A DNA stretch of 64,000 bases from Gadus chalcogrammus (GCF_026213295.1 NC_079414.1:16689897-16753896), one strand, 5' to 3'; counted from the first letter of the stretch, positions 10,798 to 22,925 are shown. Made by a program: numbers and translations. The notes: generated by a model not told the origin, from the sequence alone.

Positions 10798-10970
10798 TGC
10801 CTGACTGAAGACCACGTCCCTCCTGTGCTGGAGATGCAGGCCTTGGGGCACACTGCAGGCTGTCTCCTGCAGCAGCACGAAGGTCATGGCCCTCTTAGCC
10901 CGCTCTACCACGTCCACCACGCACTCCCTCAGCCTGGCCACCGGAGGGCGCAGTTGCTCCTTCCAGTCCC
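10798..10970 (-). CDS. inpp4b: inpp4b exon E10
   Basis: The acceptor is TTTCCTGAAG (AG at 10971-10972) and the donor is GCA/GTAGGT at 10798/10797. Two starting bases complete the codon split with E9, then the exon reads DWKEQLRPPVARL, RECVVDVVERAKRAM, TFVLLQETACSVPQG and LQHRRDVVFSQA. It is 173 bp and ends in phase 0, flowing directly into ALSALACGF of E11. It encodes the helical region before the phosphatase domain. The GTAGGT donor is slightly off consensus. Confidence 0.93.
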
Positions 10971-11406
10971 CTTCAGGAAATTAGGGAAAAAGGAAATCGA
11001 AACCTGGTTTCAATATAATATTATTATATATATTTTGGGGGAAATGGTTATTTTAGGGCAAATGTTTTGTTACTTACAAATATAATTTCACTTATTCATG
11101 TTCATATAATTCTATGATACTACTACTACTATAACTACCTTTCCTTTCTGGTATTGTTTTATTAATCACAGAACAGACTATACATTGTAACTAAATAGTG
11201 ACTCAGTTGTAGAAAACCAGATGGTAGAGCCAATTAATGTAGCGTCATATCGTGGAGGCACCAGCATGTCCGCAAATGATCACTTGCTGAACCTGCCTGT
11301 AGGGGGCAGTGTTAGTCTGGCAAATTATAAAGGCTTCGTGTTACATACTGCTTGTATATGCGGTTTCAACATTCTCAGAAGTTTCACGGGTGAAAAAATT
11401 GGACAG

Positions 11407-11446
11407 ACACACCCAAGCAGACAGACGCACACATGCAAACACACGC

Positions 11447-11500
<54 letters not shown>

Positions 11501-11531
11501 GCATACGCACACCTACACACGCACAAACACA
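11407..11531. repeat. (CA)n microsatellite
   Basis: CA dinucleotides with a purer core at about 11452-11499 and CG- and TA-containing variants at both ends. Confidence 0.95.
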
Positions 11532-11984
11532 CAGTTAATTGCATTGCCTTGTCAAAGACATCATGTCTTATCTAATTCTGCAAATACCGCCTCTGCATCG
11601 GGAAGAAGGGAGGAAGCACAACACTAACTGTCAGCTGTTGCCAGTCCACCTGTCCAAACATCCCCACCCCCACTGTCCTGTCATCAGAAGACATGGCTTC
11701 ACTAATCTCATCCCCAGAGATAACCCCCCCCCCCGCCACTCATTATTCCCTCCCATGCTTCTGCTCAGACCTCCAGATGAGCGATTGCCCCCGCTGACCT
11801 GTGCTGCGTGTTCACAGCCCGGCCTGGGCGTGGAACGGTCTCAATATGAACGCTTCATGTTCTCTTTAGATGCAGAGCAGAGAGCGTGTACTTTGGGCAC
11901 ACGTGTACGGATACGCATGCGCTCGCACAGGGCAAGCTTATTTTTTAATTGCTCTTATTATAGTGCACCCTCTCCCAACTCTGT

Positions 11985-12410
11985 CTCTTCATCTCTCTCT
12001 CTCTCTCTGTGGCCCTTGGTGGCCTGGATGAACTGATGCTGCTGCATCATGTGCCTTCTGCCTCTCTTGCCGATCTCTCTCTCTGGTGCTAAACAAATGT
12101 AGCTCTATCATGTGTCCCTCCATCCCAGCTCTGTCTTTTTCTCTACCTCGCTCGCTGGTAATAAACTAACGTGGATCTTTCATGTGTCCCTCTCTGTCAG
12201 CTCTCTCTATCTCTCACCGCTCTCTCTCAGACCTCTCTCTAGGTCTCTCTGCCTCTCTCCCAACTCACTCTCCTGTAATAAACTAATGTTGCTCTATCAT
12301 GTGTCCCTCTTTCCCAGCTCTATCACTCTCTATATCTCTCTCTCTCGCCTTCTCTCCCTCTGTGTCTCTTTCTCTCTCTGGTAATAAGCTAATGCAGCTC
12401 CCTCGTGTGC
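11985..12410. repeat. Degenerate CT-rich tandem repeat
   Basis: A motif like TAATAAACTAATG..GCTCTATCATGTGTCCCTC..CCCAGCTCTnTC recurs about five times. The TCATGTG or CGTGTG words lie near 12048, 12108, 12180, 12297 and 12399. The spacing is irregular (about 60, 72, 117 and 102 bp) because CT runs of different length separate the copies. Confidence 0.7.
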
Positions 12411-12924
12411 CAGTTGGCAGCGCTCCCTGGCTGGTCAGTGGTCTGAGTTCAGGCTGGAGGAGGGGGGGTCTCAATGGGAAGTGATGGGGGATCGCCCACC
12501 CTGGCCAGTCACTAATGAAAGGCACTGCAATATGTATTCCTGTCTTCCAGGGAGGGCGGGATGTCTGGGAAAAACACCCGGTCAACATCCACCAACGTCA
12601 ATTGGCCTTTATTATATGTTAACAGTGTGGCTGATTGATTGCTCTGGATTCGGCTTTGCCGCCAGAACATTATGAGCTAGAATTGATTATTAAGAGTAGA
12701 TTCCTTAAGGAAAAGCGGCCAATACAAAGCCAGTTCCCTCCGGTATGTAACTGACCAACGCGGCCGTATTGCAGAGTTGCTTCTGGCTACTGTCGTACAA
12801 TACAGCCATATGGTGCACAAAAAAGTCGGACCTTCCACTGAATCGCCTTTAAAACATTCTGCTAGCCCTTTCCAACAATATCGACAACATCCAGCATTTC
12901 TTTTCAGGATGCATGTTATTTTAC

Positions 12925-13063
12925 CAGGATTGTGGGAGGTGATGACATCAGCGAGCTGCTGGTCAGGGATTAGCTCCCGGTTGTTGTTGTCTTGCTCCTG
13001 GAGTTTATCTACCATGGCGATCACACAGTTGAGACTTTTGGCAACGTTGGCCCAAACTCTGTC
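12925..13063 (-). CDS. inpp4b: inpp4b exon E9
   Basis: The acceptor is CTCTTGCAG (AG at 13064-13065) and the donor is CCTG/GTAAAA at 12925/12924. It reads [36 protein letters not shown] and [10 protein letters not shown] in phase 0, ending one base into a Gly codon completed by E10. It is 139 bp. The first half is among the best conserved INPP4 segments; the NNN-containing second half is variable. Confidence 0.95.
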
Positions 13064-13430
13064 CTGCAAGAGCACAAGAGACAGAGTGAGTTGGAAATCA
13101 GCCCGAAGGGAATCAGCCCAAATGACCATTTGACAATCTTCTCTTGCTCTCTTTTCATCCATCTCTGCCAGTTTTTTGTCACATTTCTACGTGTGAGGCG
13201 AATGACAGCGATATATCTATACACCACAGATTTACAAAAGACAAACAGAAAAGTAACTTTTCCTTCTAAATGTTGGTGTTCAACCCACTTTTAAGCAGAA
13301 CATATTCAAAAGTTTCCTTCCTCCATAAAGGTAATAACTCACAGCCAATCAGAGTGACTATATCCAGAACACAAAAAAGGCTAACAAGTGGGCAGATGAC
13401 ATCACAGAAGCAGCAACCAATCCCACTTGC
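13064..13430 (-). other. Intron E8/E9 with GC-AG borders
   Basis: This 367-bp intron starts GCAAGT on the transcript strand (13430-13425) and ends TTGCAG. GC donors normally carry the remaining consensus unchanged, as here (GCAAGT). The nearest GT (GTGGGC, five bases upstream) would break the frame into E9, so the GC donor is the only one that joins DEEEW to DRVWANV in phase 0. Confidence 0.85.
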
Positions 13431-13805
13431 CCACTCCTCCTCGTCGTATTCGTTGTGGTGCGGTATGGAGTCCTGCTTCTTCGGCCCCGCCCCGCCCTCT
13501 CCATCCTCCACCCCCCTCAGCTCCGTCACGTTGTTGTTGCACACCACGGGGCTCTCCGCACTGGCCGGCCCGATCACCACCGAGGGGCTGTGGCCTGGGA
13601 GCTGCTTCTTCGGGGCCGGGCTGCCGGCGCTGGGGCTAGAGTCCTGGCTGGGGTGGTGGTGCTGGTGCTGCTGGTGGTGGTGTTGGCCTGCCTGCGCGTG
13701 GCCCTTACCCGGGGTCTGAGACACGAAGCCTGGCCGTGCGGCGTGCAGTGCCAGCAGGGCACTCTTGACCATCTCATCGTTCAGGGCGTGGACGAATTGC
13801 TCCGT
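13431..13805 (-). CDS. inpp4b: inpp4b exon E8, with His/Pro-rich linker
   Basis: The acceptor is CACCGCTCAG (AG at 13806-13807); the donor is the non-canonical TGG/GCAAGT at 13431/13430. The 375-bp, 125-codon exon begins TEQFVHALNDEMVKSALLAL, continues HAARPGFVSQ, then enters a low-complexity linker. That linker includes GQHHHQQHQHHHPSQDSSPS and a Pro/Ser/Lys-rich stretch, and the exon returns to conserved QDSIPHHNEYDEEEW. The linker is clearly longer than I recall for mammalian INPP4B, by roughly 50 residues or more. Both borders are phase 0, so length changes in the linker would not disturb splicing phase. Confidence 0.93.
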
Positions 13806-15694
13806 CTGAGCGGTGACGAGAGTGGGGTGATGGAGCAGGGAGAGGGAGAGAAAGAGGAGGGTGAGGGATGCGGGAGTCATGCATTGCTTTCAGAGATTTT
13901 ACGGTGCAGCACTTATGAACAGCACACCCGCGCTGGTTCAGGCGGGGAGTAAGAGAGAGATAGAGCTGGATGGAGACAGAGAGAGAGGCAGAGAGCAGAG
14001 GAAGATGGAGAGAGCGAGGAGGAAAGAGCCAGAGGCTGAGATGCTCCCGACTCACAAAAGAAGAATGACAACAAAAAAAGAGCTCTGCGTTTCAGGAACG
14101 GAGCGCACCCCACTCCGCTACTGCACGCCGGAGTGCACGGCAAAAATAATAATGAAAACCGCGGCAAACAACAAACAATTCAATTACTTCTCGGAGATTC
14201 CTGGCTCTCCTGCGAGGGGAGCGCCTCCTTTGATGTGAGGTTGGTGGGCCGTGGTAGGCTGATGATGAGCTGTAGAGCGGCATCATGCCCGCTGCCGCCA
14301 GTGTAGAGGCATAAACAGCGCAGAGCTCTCAGTGCTAATTGAGTTAGCACTGGCAACCAGCAATTATATTACGACAGGGAACTAGAGTACACAAGACATT
14401 TCAGCTTTCCAGCGATAAAAATAAGGCTTACAGAAGTAATGTAAATTCCCTATTTATTCCCATAGCCATCCATGCTCTTTACATTGTGTATTGCTGGAAC
14501 GTAGCGGCTTGCTAGTAGTGTGACAAATAAGAGGGAAATACTTGAATAGTGCCTAAGAGCAGAATTGGGAGAGGCTTCATGAAATGTGTTTGACAAAGTA
14601 CAAGTTCATCCAGTCCCTGTAGTCTATCACCTCCTGTCCATAGTCCTTGCCTTTGTTTGAAATGTGTAATGTTTAATTATACAAATAAGGTATGACAGTA
14701 TTAGCAAATATGGAAAAGGGGGAACTGGTTCATTTCATTTCCTAACTTGCCACATAGGATATTGTCAATGTGTGTCAATCCAGTTCAATTCTGTGCTGCG
14801 GACATTAATTATATAGTTTCCATATTTCCCTTTTCAGATGGAATATCCCTCTCTCATTTGCAACATGATATACAGAGATATGTATCGTTTAGGAATGAGA
14901 GAGCAAGCCAAGCAATTAACTATGACGGAAACTGGATTTATTCTGTAATCTCCTAAAAGAAGAAGATCAGGAATTGAAAATGTAAATCCATATTCAAATT
15001 GGACCCATTTTATCTGGCCATAATGTTAATTTGCAACCGTTGGAGAGAGCATTCATTATTCATTATCTTTCGAGGGATGAGTGAACAAAATGCTGGCACG
15101 CTGGGTTCAGTCATACTTGGTTACATCGTATAACCACATTTTTAACCGTGGGGTCAGAAAACCAATGTGTTCGTAAGAATCTGTATTCTCTGAAAGTTTC
15201 GGGTCTACAGTAATGCAGCGATTAAGAACATCAATCTACTCTAGGGCTTGTTTCCGTTATTCATGAAAAGAGTAACTAAACAGTATCTTCTATTATTTAA
15301 ATCAAGCTCAGTGTTTAGCGAAGACTGGGGAGTTTGGAAGATTATTATTTGTTTTGTATTTCTTATAATGATGGGCCTATTTCAACGAATGGTTCCTCAT
15401 GATCTTAGCCCATCTACACTTTCTTCCTGGAAAAAATGGGCATGCTGGAAGAGCTTTGACTTGCAGATTGTTAAGACCAATGTTAATCCCGCTGGTTCTA
15501 GTGTTGTTCCTCTCTTGTTTTTTGATACATGTTGTTTCCACTTTATAGACAATAGAAATCAATCAACCTTCTACCAAGATCTCAAAGAAACCCTGGTGGC
15601 ATATTCTGTTTGCTTCTTTTTCTCCATTTTTGATTGAATCAATGTCATTAAAGTTACTATCTAATTTTTTCCTTTCATAGAAGAGTCAAACAGG

Positions 15695-15798
<104 letters not shown>

Positions 15799-16431
15799 AT
15801 TTAAATGCCATTCTTTAACACAACAAAATGCCAATTGACAGCTCTGACAGAATGCCTTGAATGAAGTCGAGAAGTAAATATAAACTAAGCATGTACCGTA
15901 ATTAACTTGAGCTCAATTTTTAGTATGTTGCATATCAATACCTTCACACATACCAGCACAATTCCAGTGGCATTTTGATTTAACCTTATGGGGACATGGG
16001 ACAGCTTTAACTATGATACCTCCATTTAATTTCTCCTCCTGATTATGACCACATCCCTCCTGTATGGAGAGAGGTGGGTGAGTAAAAGATCCCTTACGGC
16101 ATGTTATACACATGTCTACATCTCTATATCGTGTATATGTTTCTGGGGCAGTAAGAGATTGAAGTTTTTTCTTACAAGGGTCCTTCAACACCGTGTGGGG
16201 GGGGGCCACTGTCACCTGTACTGTTGGGGGAGTCGCTGTTGTGGGCCACGGTGCCGTTGATGATGGGGGAGTTGCTGTGTGTGTGTTTGTGTGTGTGTGC
16301 GTTTGTGTGTGTGTGTGTTCGCGAGTGTATGTATACAGATATAAATCAGAGGAGCAAACAGTTGATTCAAGCGTTGTGACAGTGAACAGTTGATTTGGTG
16401 TGGGACATTTTAGAGGGTACATCTTTTAACA

Positions 16432-16510
16432 CAGGCACACACACAAACACACACACACAAACATGCACCCATGCCTACACATACACACACACTCACACAC
16501 ATGTGCGTTT

Positions 16511-16581
<71 letters not shown>

Positions 16582-16712
16582 TAAACACACACACACACAC
16601 ACACACTCACACATACACCCTCACACACACAAACACACACACAAACAGTTTACACTTGATGTGCACAATTGCTTATCTCCACCTTTATCAACCACCCACT
16701 GTGTCCCTCAGA

Positions 16713-16808
<96 letters not shown>

Positions 16809-16826
16809 CACAGGCACAGGCACATG
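16432..16826. repeat. Two (CA)n arrays split by unique sequence
   Basis: A compound CA-rich array occupies 16432-16651, with a pure core at about 16514-16577. About 60 bp of unique sequence follows. A second array runs from 16712 to about 16806 and ends in a few CAGGCA units. Confidence 0.95.
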
Positions 16827-17069
16827 CCCACGTGCACAGCGTGAGATTTTAATCAGAGCGAGCGGCTACTTGTGCTGACCAGGCCAGGGGTTCAGTTGGC
16901 CTCGGGGTGCACGTCTAATCAAGGACGGGGGGAAGTGGTGACAGTGAGAATGTACCAATTAAACAGCCTGATTGGGCTGCTACTCCGCTGTGGCAAAAAC
17001 AATCTCTCTCCCTCAACAGATTGCAATCTGACAGCGGCAGATGTAATTCATTAATTATACTGATAAAAA

Positions 17070-17072
<3 letters not shown>

Positions 17073-17107
<35 letters not shown>
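17073..17107. repeat. (CA)n microsatellite
   Basis: About 17 CA units following a short A run. Confidence 0.93.
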
Positions 17108-17108
<1 letters not shown>

Positions 17109-18649
17109 CACTCTACCACACACCCGGCCAACTCCGTAAACCCCCACCTCGCTATTTATTATCCTCGGTTTGTTTGTTATTTCAATTTTTTACGAGGCGT
17201 TATGGATATGCTGCAATGCTTCTGTCTGGAAGGGTATAACTGTCACAGGACATTACTTGACCAGAAGGTTTATTGTGAACAGATCCTGGGCCCGGCATGG
17301 ATTCGTGTACACATTAAAACAGGTTTATATGCCTAGCCCACCCTATTACTGGATACACGGGGGTCACCTACTGTCCTCTGACTGTTGCCGTTCAACGTTT
17401 CCAACACCAATGAGATGGTAGAGCAGCTACGGTGGTGAGATAGTATGCTGGGCGAACATATTGTTTCCAGATGATGTGGATACGGGGAAAACTATTGGCT
17501 AATGGTTTAAAGCGGAGCGCCTGAGAATATAATGAAAATGTTTGGAGCAAGATGGGCGTATTGGGTTTATAATGACGTGTGATGATAAGCCCAGCGGGAG
17601 GCCACTGCTTTAAACACACAGTCGGAAACTTTGACAGAAGTAGATGAAGCATTACTACCAGGACAAATATATTGGGAAGTCTGTGAAGAGCACCGCCCCA
17701 CCTGTCTGTGTTTCAAAAGACCTAGAGAATATTAGTATTGACTGTTTTTCTTCTGTATTTCATTCAGGTGTGAACAGTAGGAAGAAAATCTTAAACACAC
17801 AAGATGAAATACATCAGCAGCTGCAGCTTTAAAACAGCAAGCAAACAAAGAAAAACATAGATGTTCCTGTCGGTTTTCTTCCATTGCAGATTCTCCTGCG
17901 ATAATCATTCCTTCGGTTTAATGCTGGGTAATGCTGGACGATTTTTCATATTTAGAAAACGTGAGACTACACACCTCACAAAAGATTAAGATACACTTAA
18001 CTGTCGTTGGAGTGTGGAAGCAAACATCTTTTTTTTCTCTTGCGATCAAAATAGGGACTTTTGTGCAAACAAATAAGCTATGCTAGCTAGCTCTTGTGAT
18101 CGTTGTTTCGGAAAATTTAAAACTCTACAAGCTGTTTCTCCATTTCGGAAGCCAATTAAGCTTTTGCTGCCACGGCTTCTGTTATGATTACTTGATGAAT
18201 TGTTGGTATTGCGTTTAGTCTGCGTGGCTCGCAATTGGCTAATGTCTTTCCGACATCAACGACTATCAATGGCCAGTGTCCTCTGGTGTAGTCAGGGTTG
18301 CTACAGGATAACGGATCGTAAATATCTAACAGGTATAATATTTTAATCGGTTGGCCCTGATTGTTAAAAACACTGTCGACATACCCCACAACACAGGAAA
18401 ATCTGGCCCAAAAAATCCAGACTAACTAAATCAAAAAATCCGGGCTTTGCAGACGAGTCAGGTGGGGAAAATTTGTCCTGTAGTATGTACCCATAACTTC
18501 TGTATTCCTCTTCGATTTATTTTCCAACAATTTCCAAATTGCTTTGGCAAAATCCCACCGTACAGTGTAATTACTGTACGATACCCTACTGAATTAAAAG
18601 GCCATAGAGACCACAGAGGAGCTCCAGCACGGTCCAGCAGGCGACTCAC

Positions 18650-18827
18650 CTTGTCTGCCAGGTTCTTTAGGGCCAGGGTCAGCCCAGGGCGAGAGTGCTC
18701 CTGGGCTGCCTGCAGGAGCTGGTCTGCCAGGCTGGAGATGAGGGGCTGGAGCAGGCCCATTGTGGTCAGCACCTCCTGGGCCTTGGCCGTGTGCTCCGGA
18801 GAGTAGTAGATACACTGATAAGCTGTG
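18650..18827 (-). CDS. inpp4b: inpp4b exon E7
   Basis: The exon reads (S)TAYQCIYYSPEHTAKAQ, EVLTTMGLLQPLISSLADQ, LLQAAQEHSRPGLTLALK and NLADK, with donor AAG/GTGAGT at 18650/18649. The preferred acceptor is CTTCAG (AG at 18828-18829). A second acceptor, CTCCAG six bases upstream, would start the exon at 18833 and add Phe-Ser in frame. The first base completes a Ser codon split with E6. It is 178 bp and ends in phase 0. The pyrimidine tract in front of it is a (CT)n microsatellite plus a C9 run. Confidence 0.93.
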
Positions 18828-18841
18828 CTGAAGCTGGAGCG

Positions 18842-18846
18842 GGGGG

Positions 18847-18920
<74 letters not shown>

Positions 18921-18968
18921 CAGACAGAGACAGAGACAGAGACAGAGAGAGAGAGACAAGAAAGAGGC

Positions 18969-19029
<61 letters not shown>
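18842..19029. repeat. (GA)n microsatellite abutting the E7 acceptor
   Basis: Mostly GA dinucleotides with GACAGA interruptions in the middle (18914-18985), preceded by G9 at 18841-18849. On the transcript strand it forms the polypyrimidine tract of exon E7. Confidence 0.95.
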
Positions 19030-19031
<2 letters not shown>

Positions 19032-20560
19032 CCAATTACATTAAGTGAGTATACACCAATCAGGGGAAATCCCTTAAAGTAAACAACTTGGCTTCGGCCT
19101 ACAATACACGGACGTTTGAATAAAAGTTGTCCTAGGAGTTGTACTATTTTCTACTTTTACCTTTAATTACTATGCATCGTTACTTTTGACAATGGCGTAG
19201 TTTCTCATTTCTAAGCTGCTCTCACAATAGTTGCAAACTTCAATTTTGGAATAGAACTGAATGTGAGGAATGGTAGAGTCTTTTTTGATCAGGGTTGAAT
19301 TGTTGGGGGTCGAAGTAAAATCATCTGAGATTTGGGCATCTAATAACAGTATCTGGCGACACGCTCAACCTCCGTCCCGTTGATAACGATGGAGGTTTGT
19401 TTTTGGTTTAAATTTGTTTCTTCCTCTTTTTGTGTCTTTCATCAGGGTAATAGTGTTATCATCAAGCATTATGCATCATAGCCTATGCTTAAATATTTGG
19501 ACAAAGGCCAAAGAACTGTAGGAAAACAATCACACTCTTCCAGCAGTTAGACGTTGCTGTAAACAACTCTGTGAGCATAACATTACAGAAAGTTGACGCT
19601 TGGCAAAAAATGCAGTCATATAATCCCTGGTAGGTTAAAAAATGTTAATGACATTGTAAGTATTTGTGCAGGGTTATCGAACTTGCTATCTCAGTTAATT
19701 CAGAAGGAAACGGAGGAAGGAGAAGCATCTGAAATGGATGAAGGTGAAGACATAGATGAACAATGATGATGTTCTCCAAAAGTTCTTTGCAGAAAAGCTA
19801 TGCACATTACTCCAAATCCTTATTGTTGCATAGAATTTTCCATTGAAGATATGATCATTCTTGGAAAGCGCATGAAGCGCTAGTAAATTATGTTAAACAA
19901 GGCCACCTTTTCAAAGCTTTGTTCAACATGAGGCGGAAAAAGTTAATGGTTATTGTGAGAATGCTAAATAGCAGTGATGTAAATGTTTGTATACAATGTA
20001 TACAGGCTAGGGGTTTTGCACTCATTTTATTTTAAAAAGTCTAGATGCACTAGAACTAAGGTTGTCAAACCATTATGTCTGCTACATATTAATGTAGAAC
20101 GCCATTGTGCTAAAAGTTAATTTGTCATTTCAGTACCTCCCTAGCGAACTCACCATCTCCCTTCATTAAATGAATTAAGAACTTTAAGGTGACCCTCATT
20201 AAAAAAAAAGAGAACTATTTGATTCCACAACCGCTCTTTACCCTAGGTGCTATTCTCGTAGCTAATACTACATGCTATTGTCAGCAGGCCTCAGCAGACA
20301 CTGAGTCACTAAAACTTGTCACCGCGGTAATGCCGGCGGGGTTAACAGACAAAACGGCCCCAGATTCGTGGAGACAGTATATTTTTATGGATAGTATGTA
20401 GTGTATTTATACACTACACAGACATGGTCAATTGAGGTATTACACAGTACAGTAAGATAACATATAGTAGATTTTGAAAGGATGCAGTATATTTGCAGAG
20501 GATGTTGTATATTTAGAGCATATACCGTATATTTAGAGTCTTATTTAGAGTACTGTAGGG

Positions 20561-20621
20561 ATTTAATGAGTAATGTATTCCTCATGGGCTTAGCCCATGA
20601 GGAATACGTTACTCATTAAAT
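20561..20621. repeat. 61-bp near-perfect inverted repeat (30-bp arms)
   Basis: The arms 20561-20590 and 20592-20621 are reverse complements except for one position, which would be a G.U pair in plus-strand RNA. They are separated by the single base 20591. Directly after it, GATGCTTAACGTGT occurs twice (about 20623 and 20664), with CATTACTCATTAAA words between that repeat part of the hairpin arm. Confidence 0.92.
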
Positions 20622-21427
20622 GGATGCTTAACGTGTACTCATTAAACATTACTCATTAAAAGCCGATGCTTAACGTGTGGACATTTCCATGGATACAAAA
20701 ATCCCAGTAAGAGAAACACTCATAATAAGCACATCCATGGCTCAATGCACTTATGTTTTATGTTCATGTGGTTGTTTGACCGAAGATTCCATGCGCCTGT
20801 TGCAGTGGTCGGCCGCTCGGTGTATTTAACGAATAAAGCCTTCGACCGTGGAGCTCGAACCAGCATGTTTCAAGACTCTCGAGTCGAGTCACCCCGCACT
20901 GGATGAATAATGAATCTCGTGTTTATTTGAAGGGACCCATTTGATCGGAGAAGGTCACACCTTTGGCAGTTCATGGTCTCAGGGCAAAAAAATAAATATT
21001 ATACTATCACTCAAATCGAATATCCCCCTCCCTGGGCCGCGCTGAAGTTAGGTGTGACTTTCGATGAGTTTTGTGCTGACTTCACTGTAAGCGTGAAGCG
21101 CAGGGTGCGACTGCGGAGGCTTGCGAGCCTCCCAGCTAATCTGGAGTCAGCGCTGTGTGAACCTCTATGTAGGCCAGAGCCCAGAGCCTGGTCCTCAGGC
21201 ACAATGCACTTAAGACAAGAACAGACAGGCATGGAGAGGAGGGGAAAACAGATAGGGCCGGATATAGATAGTTACGATATTTATTTCATTCTAGGCACAG
21301 ATAGTTGTAGACAGACGGATGCAGAGTTATAGATAGAGTTACAGATAGGCAGATATATGGGTAGATGTAGCGTGTGCCAACTATGAAGATTTGAATCAGA
21401 GAGAGCGGGAGAGACTGAGTGAGGCAG

Positions 21428-21646
<219 letters not shown>

Positions 21647-22674
21647 TAAAGGGAGAGAGGGAGGAAGGACAATGTGTCGAGGGAGGGAAGACAGATATAG
21701 ACAGAGAGAAATTTACGAGAGAGTGAGACAGAAAGACCCATCATATGTTCTGAGATCCTGCTGATATGTGGACCTTACAGAGAAGTGCGCTGGGCTCAAG
21801 CGTGTCTCAGGCTGGCTGAGATCTCCAAGCCCTGGCTTCGTCCTCACAGCTAATAAGCTCTCTGGAGAAACGACCACCAGTTAGTCTGGACAGACAATCA
21901 AATGGCATGTGACACAGGAAGCACACACAATGTATAAACACCTGGCACAAAAGTTTCACATAAGAACTGAAGAGAGCCCCGTATAGAATCCATCGGAGAA
22001 GAACTCATTGTTGCATGTCGCGGAGGAAAAGATTTCTCTTTGTGTGCTACAAACAGAATGTTGGAAAACTACAGGAAAAGTTAGAGGAGGAGAACTAGTG
22101 CCTCAGTGGCTTAGATTCAATAACGGCCCTGTTCGCTCATAAGTACAAATCCAATCCCATTAGGGCCGCCTATGCGGGCAATAGGGAAGGTTTGGGAGCT
22201 GCCACCTGATGCCTGGACAGAACTGAACCCGCCCCCAACAGCCAGCAAAGACAAGGGCCTTTATTTACCCCCCGGGCTGGGCTATCAATACAACATCTCC
22301 CTAACAAGATGGTAAAACACAAAGAGCAAATGATTGACCTTGATCCATTGCAGCTCGACGTCATCGGTTCTACTGGTGAACTGAGGGTTACGTTGTTTTT
22401 AAGCCCAAAAAGAGGGGAAATACTTGCAGTAGGATTCAACTATTCGGAGAAGATGTAGTTCCAAGAAAAGAGGAAAGGTATACACATCCAGCAGATGCAA
22501 ATGTATTGCAGGTTGAATGGTAGCCCTAGCACTACTATGGTTTGTATTTGTGGGCTAAGACATCTAAAAAGGAGGGGGGCCTGTTATCCACGTAGCTTCG
22601 ACCCATTTGTTTCTTTCTTAACACCGTCATTGTATAGGAGGGTTAAAATGTGCGATGTTGTATATGAAATGCAT

Positions 22675-22925
22675 CACCCACAGTGGAGTTATACTATAAG
22701 TGTCCGAGGAGCTTAACCCTCTCTCAGGCACACCACCAACATCCATCGATGGCCAGATGGAGCTCCACACACAGTATGGGTTATATATATGTGTCCGAGA
22801 AGCTTAACTCTTTCTTGGACGCGGGTATCAACATAAACGCTGGCAAGACGGAGCTCCACACATCCACACACACCGTGGGGTTATATAAGTATCCTAAAAG
22901 CTTAACCCTCTCTCAGACACGCCTC
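22675..22925. repeat. Three-copy diverged tandem repeat, about 91-98 bp period
   Basis: Each copy contains a TGGAGCTCCACACA or similar word, GGGTTATATA, a GTGTCCGAGAAGCTTAAC-like core and CTCTCTCAGACAC. The GCTTAAC core lies at 22711, 22802 and 22900. Confidence 0.75.

Larger units (their letters stand above)
10971..12924 (-). other. Intron E9/E10
   Basis: This intron of about 1.95 kb holds a (CA)n array at about 11407-11531, a C-run near 11727-11736 and a CT-rich degenerate tandem repeat at about 11985-12410. The remainder shows no gene. The long open frames on both strands at 11300-12600 follow the simple repeats. Confidence 0.75.

Noticed and set aside
13431..13880. E8 extended upstream to the ATG at 13880, with a signal-peptide-like start
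   Set aside because: That frame reads through the intronic pyrimidine tract (LLFLSLSLLHHP). The CTCAG acceptor at 13806-13807 joins E7 and E8 in phase, so the hydrophobic start is intronic.
18594..19082. Ser-Leu and Arg-Glu open frames
   Set aside because: Products of (CT)n/(GA)n. The same applies at 21286-21744, 24358-24752, 43961-44329, 48610-48965, 51341-51740 and 56818-57219.
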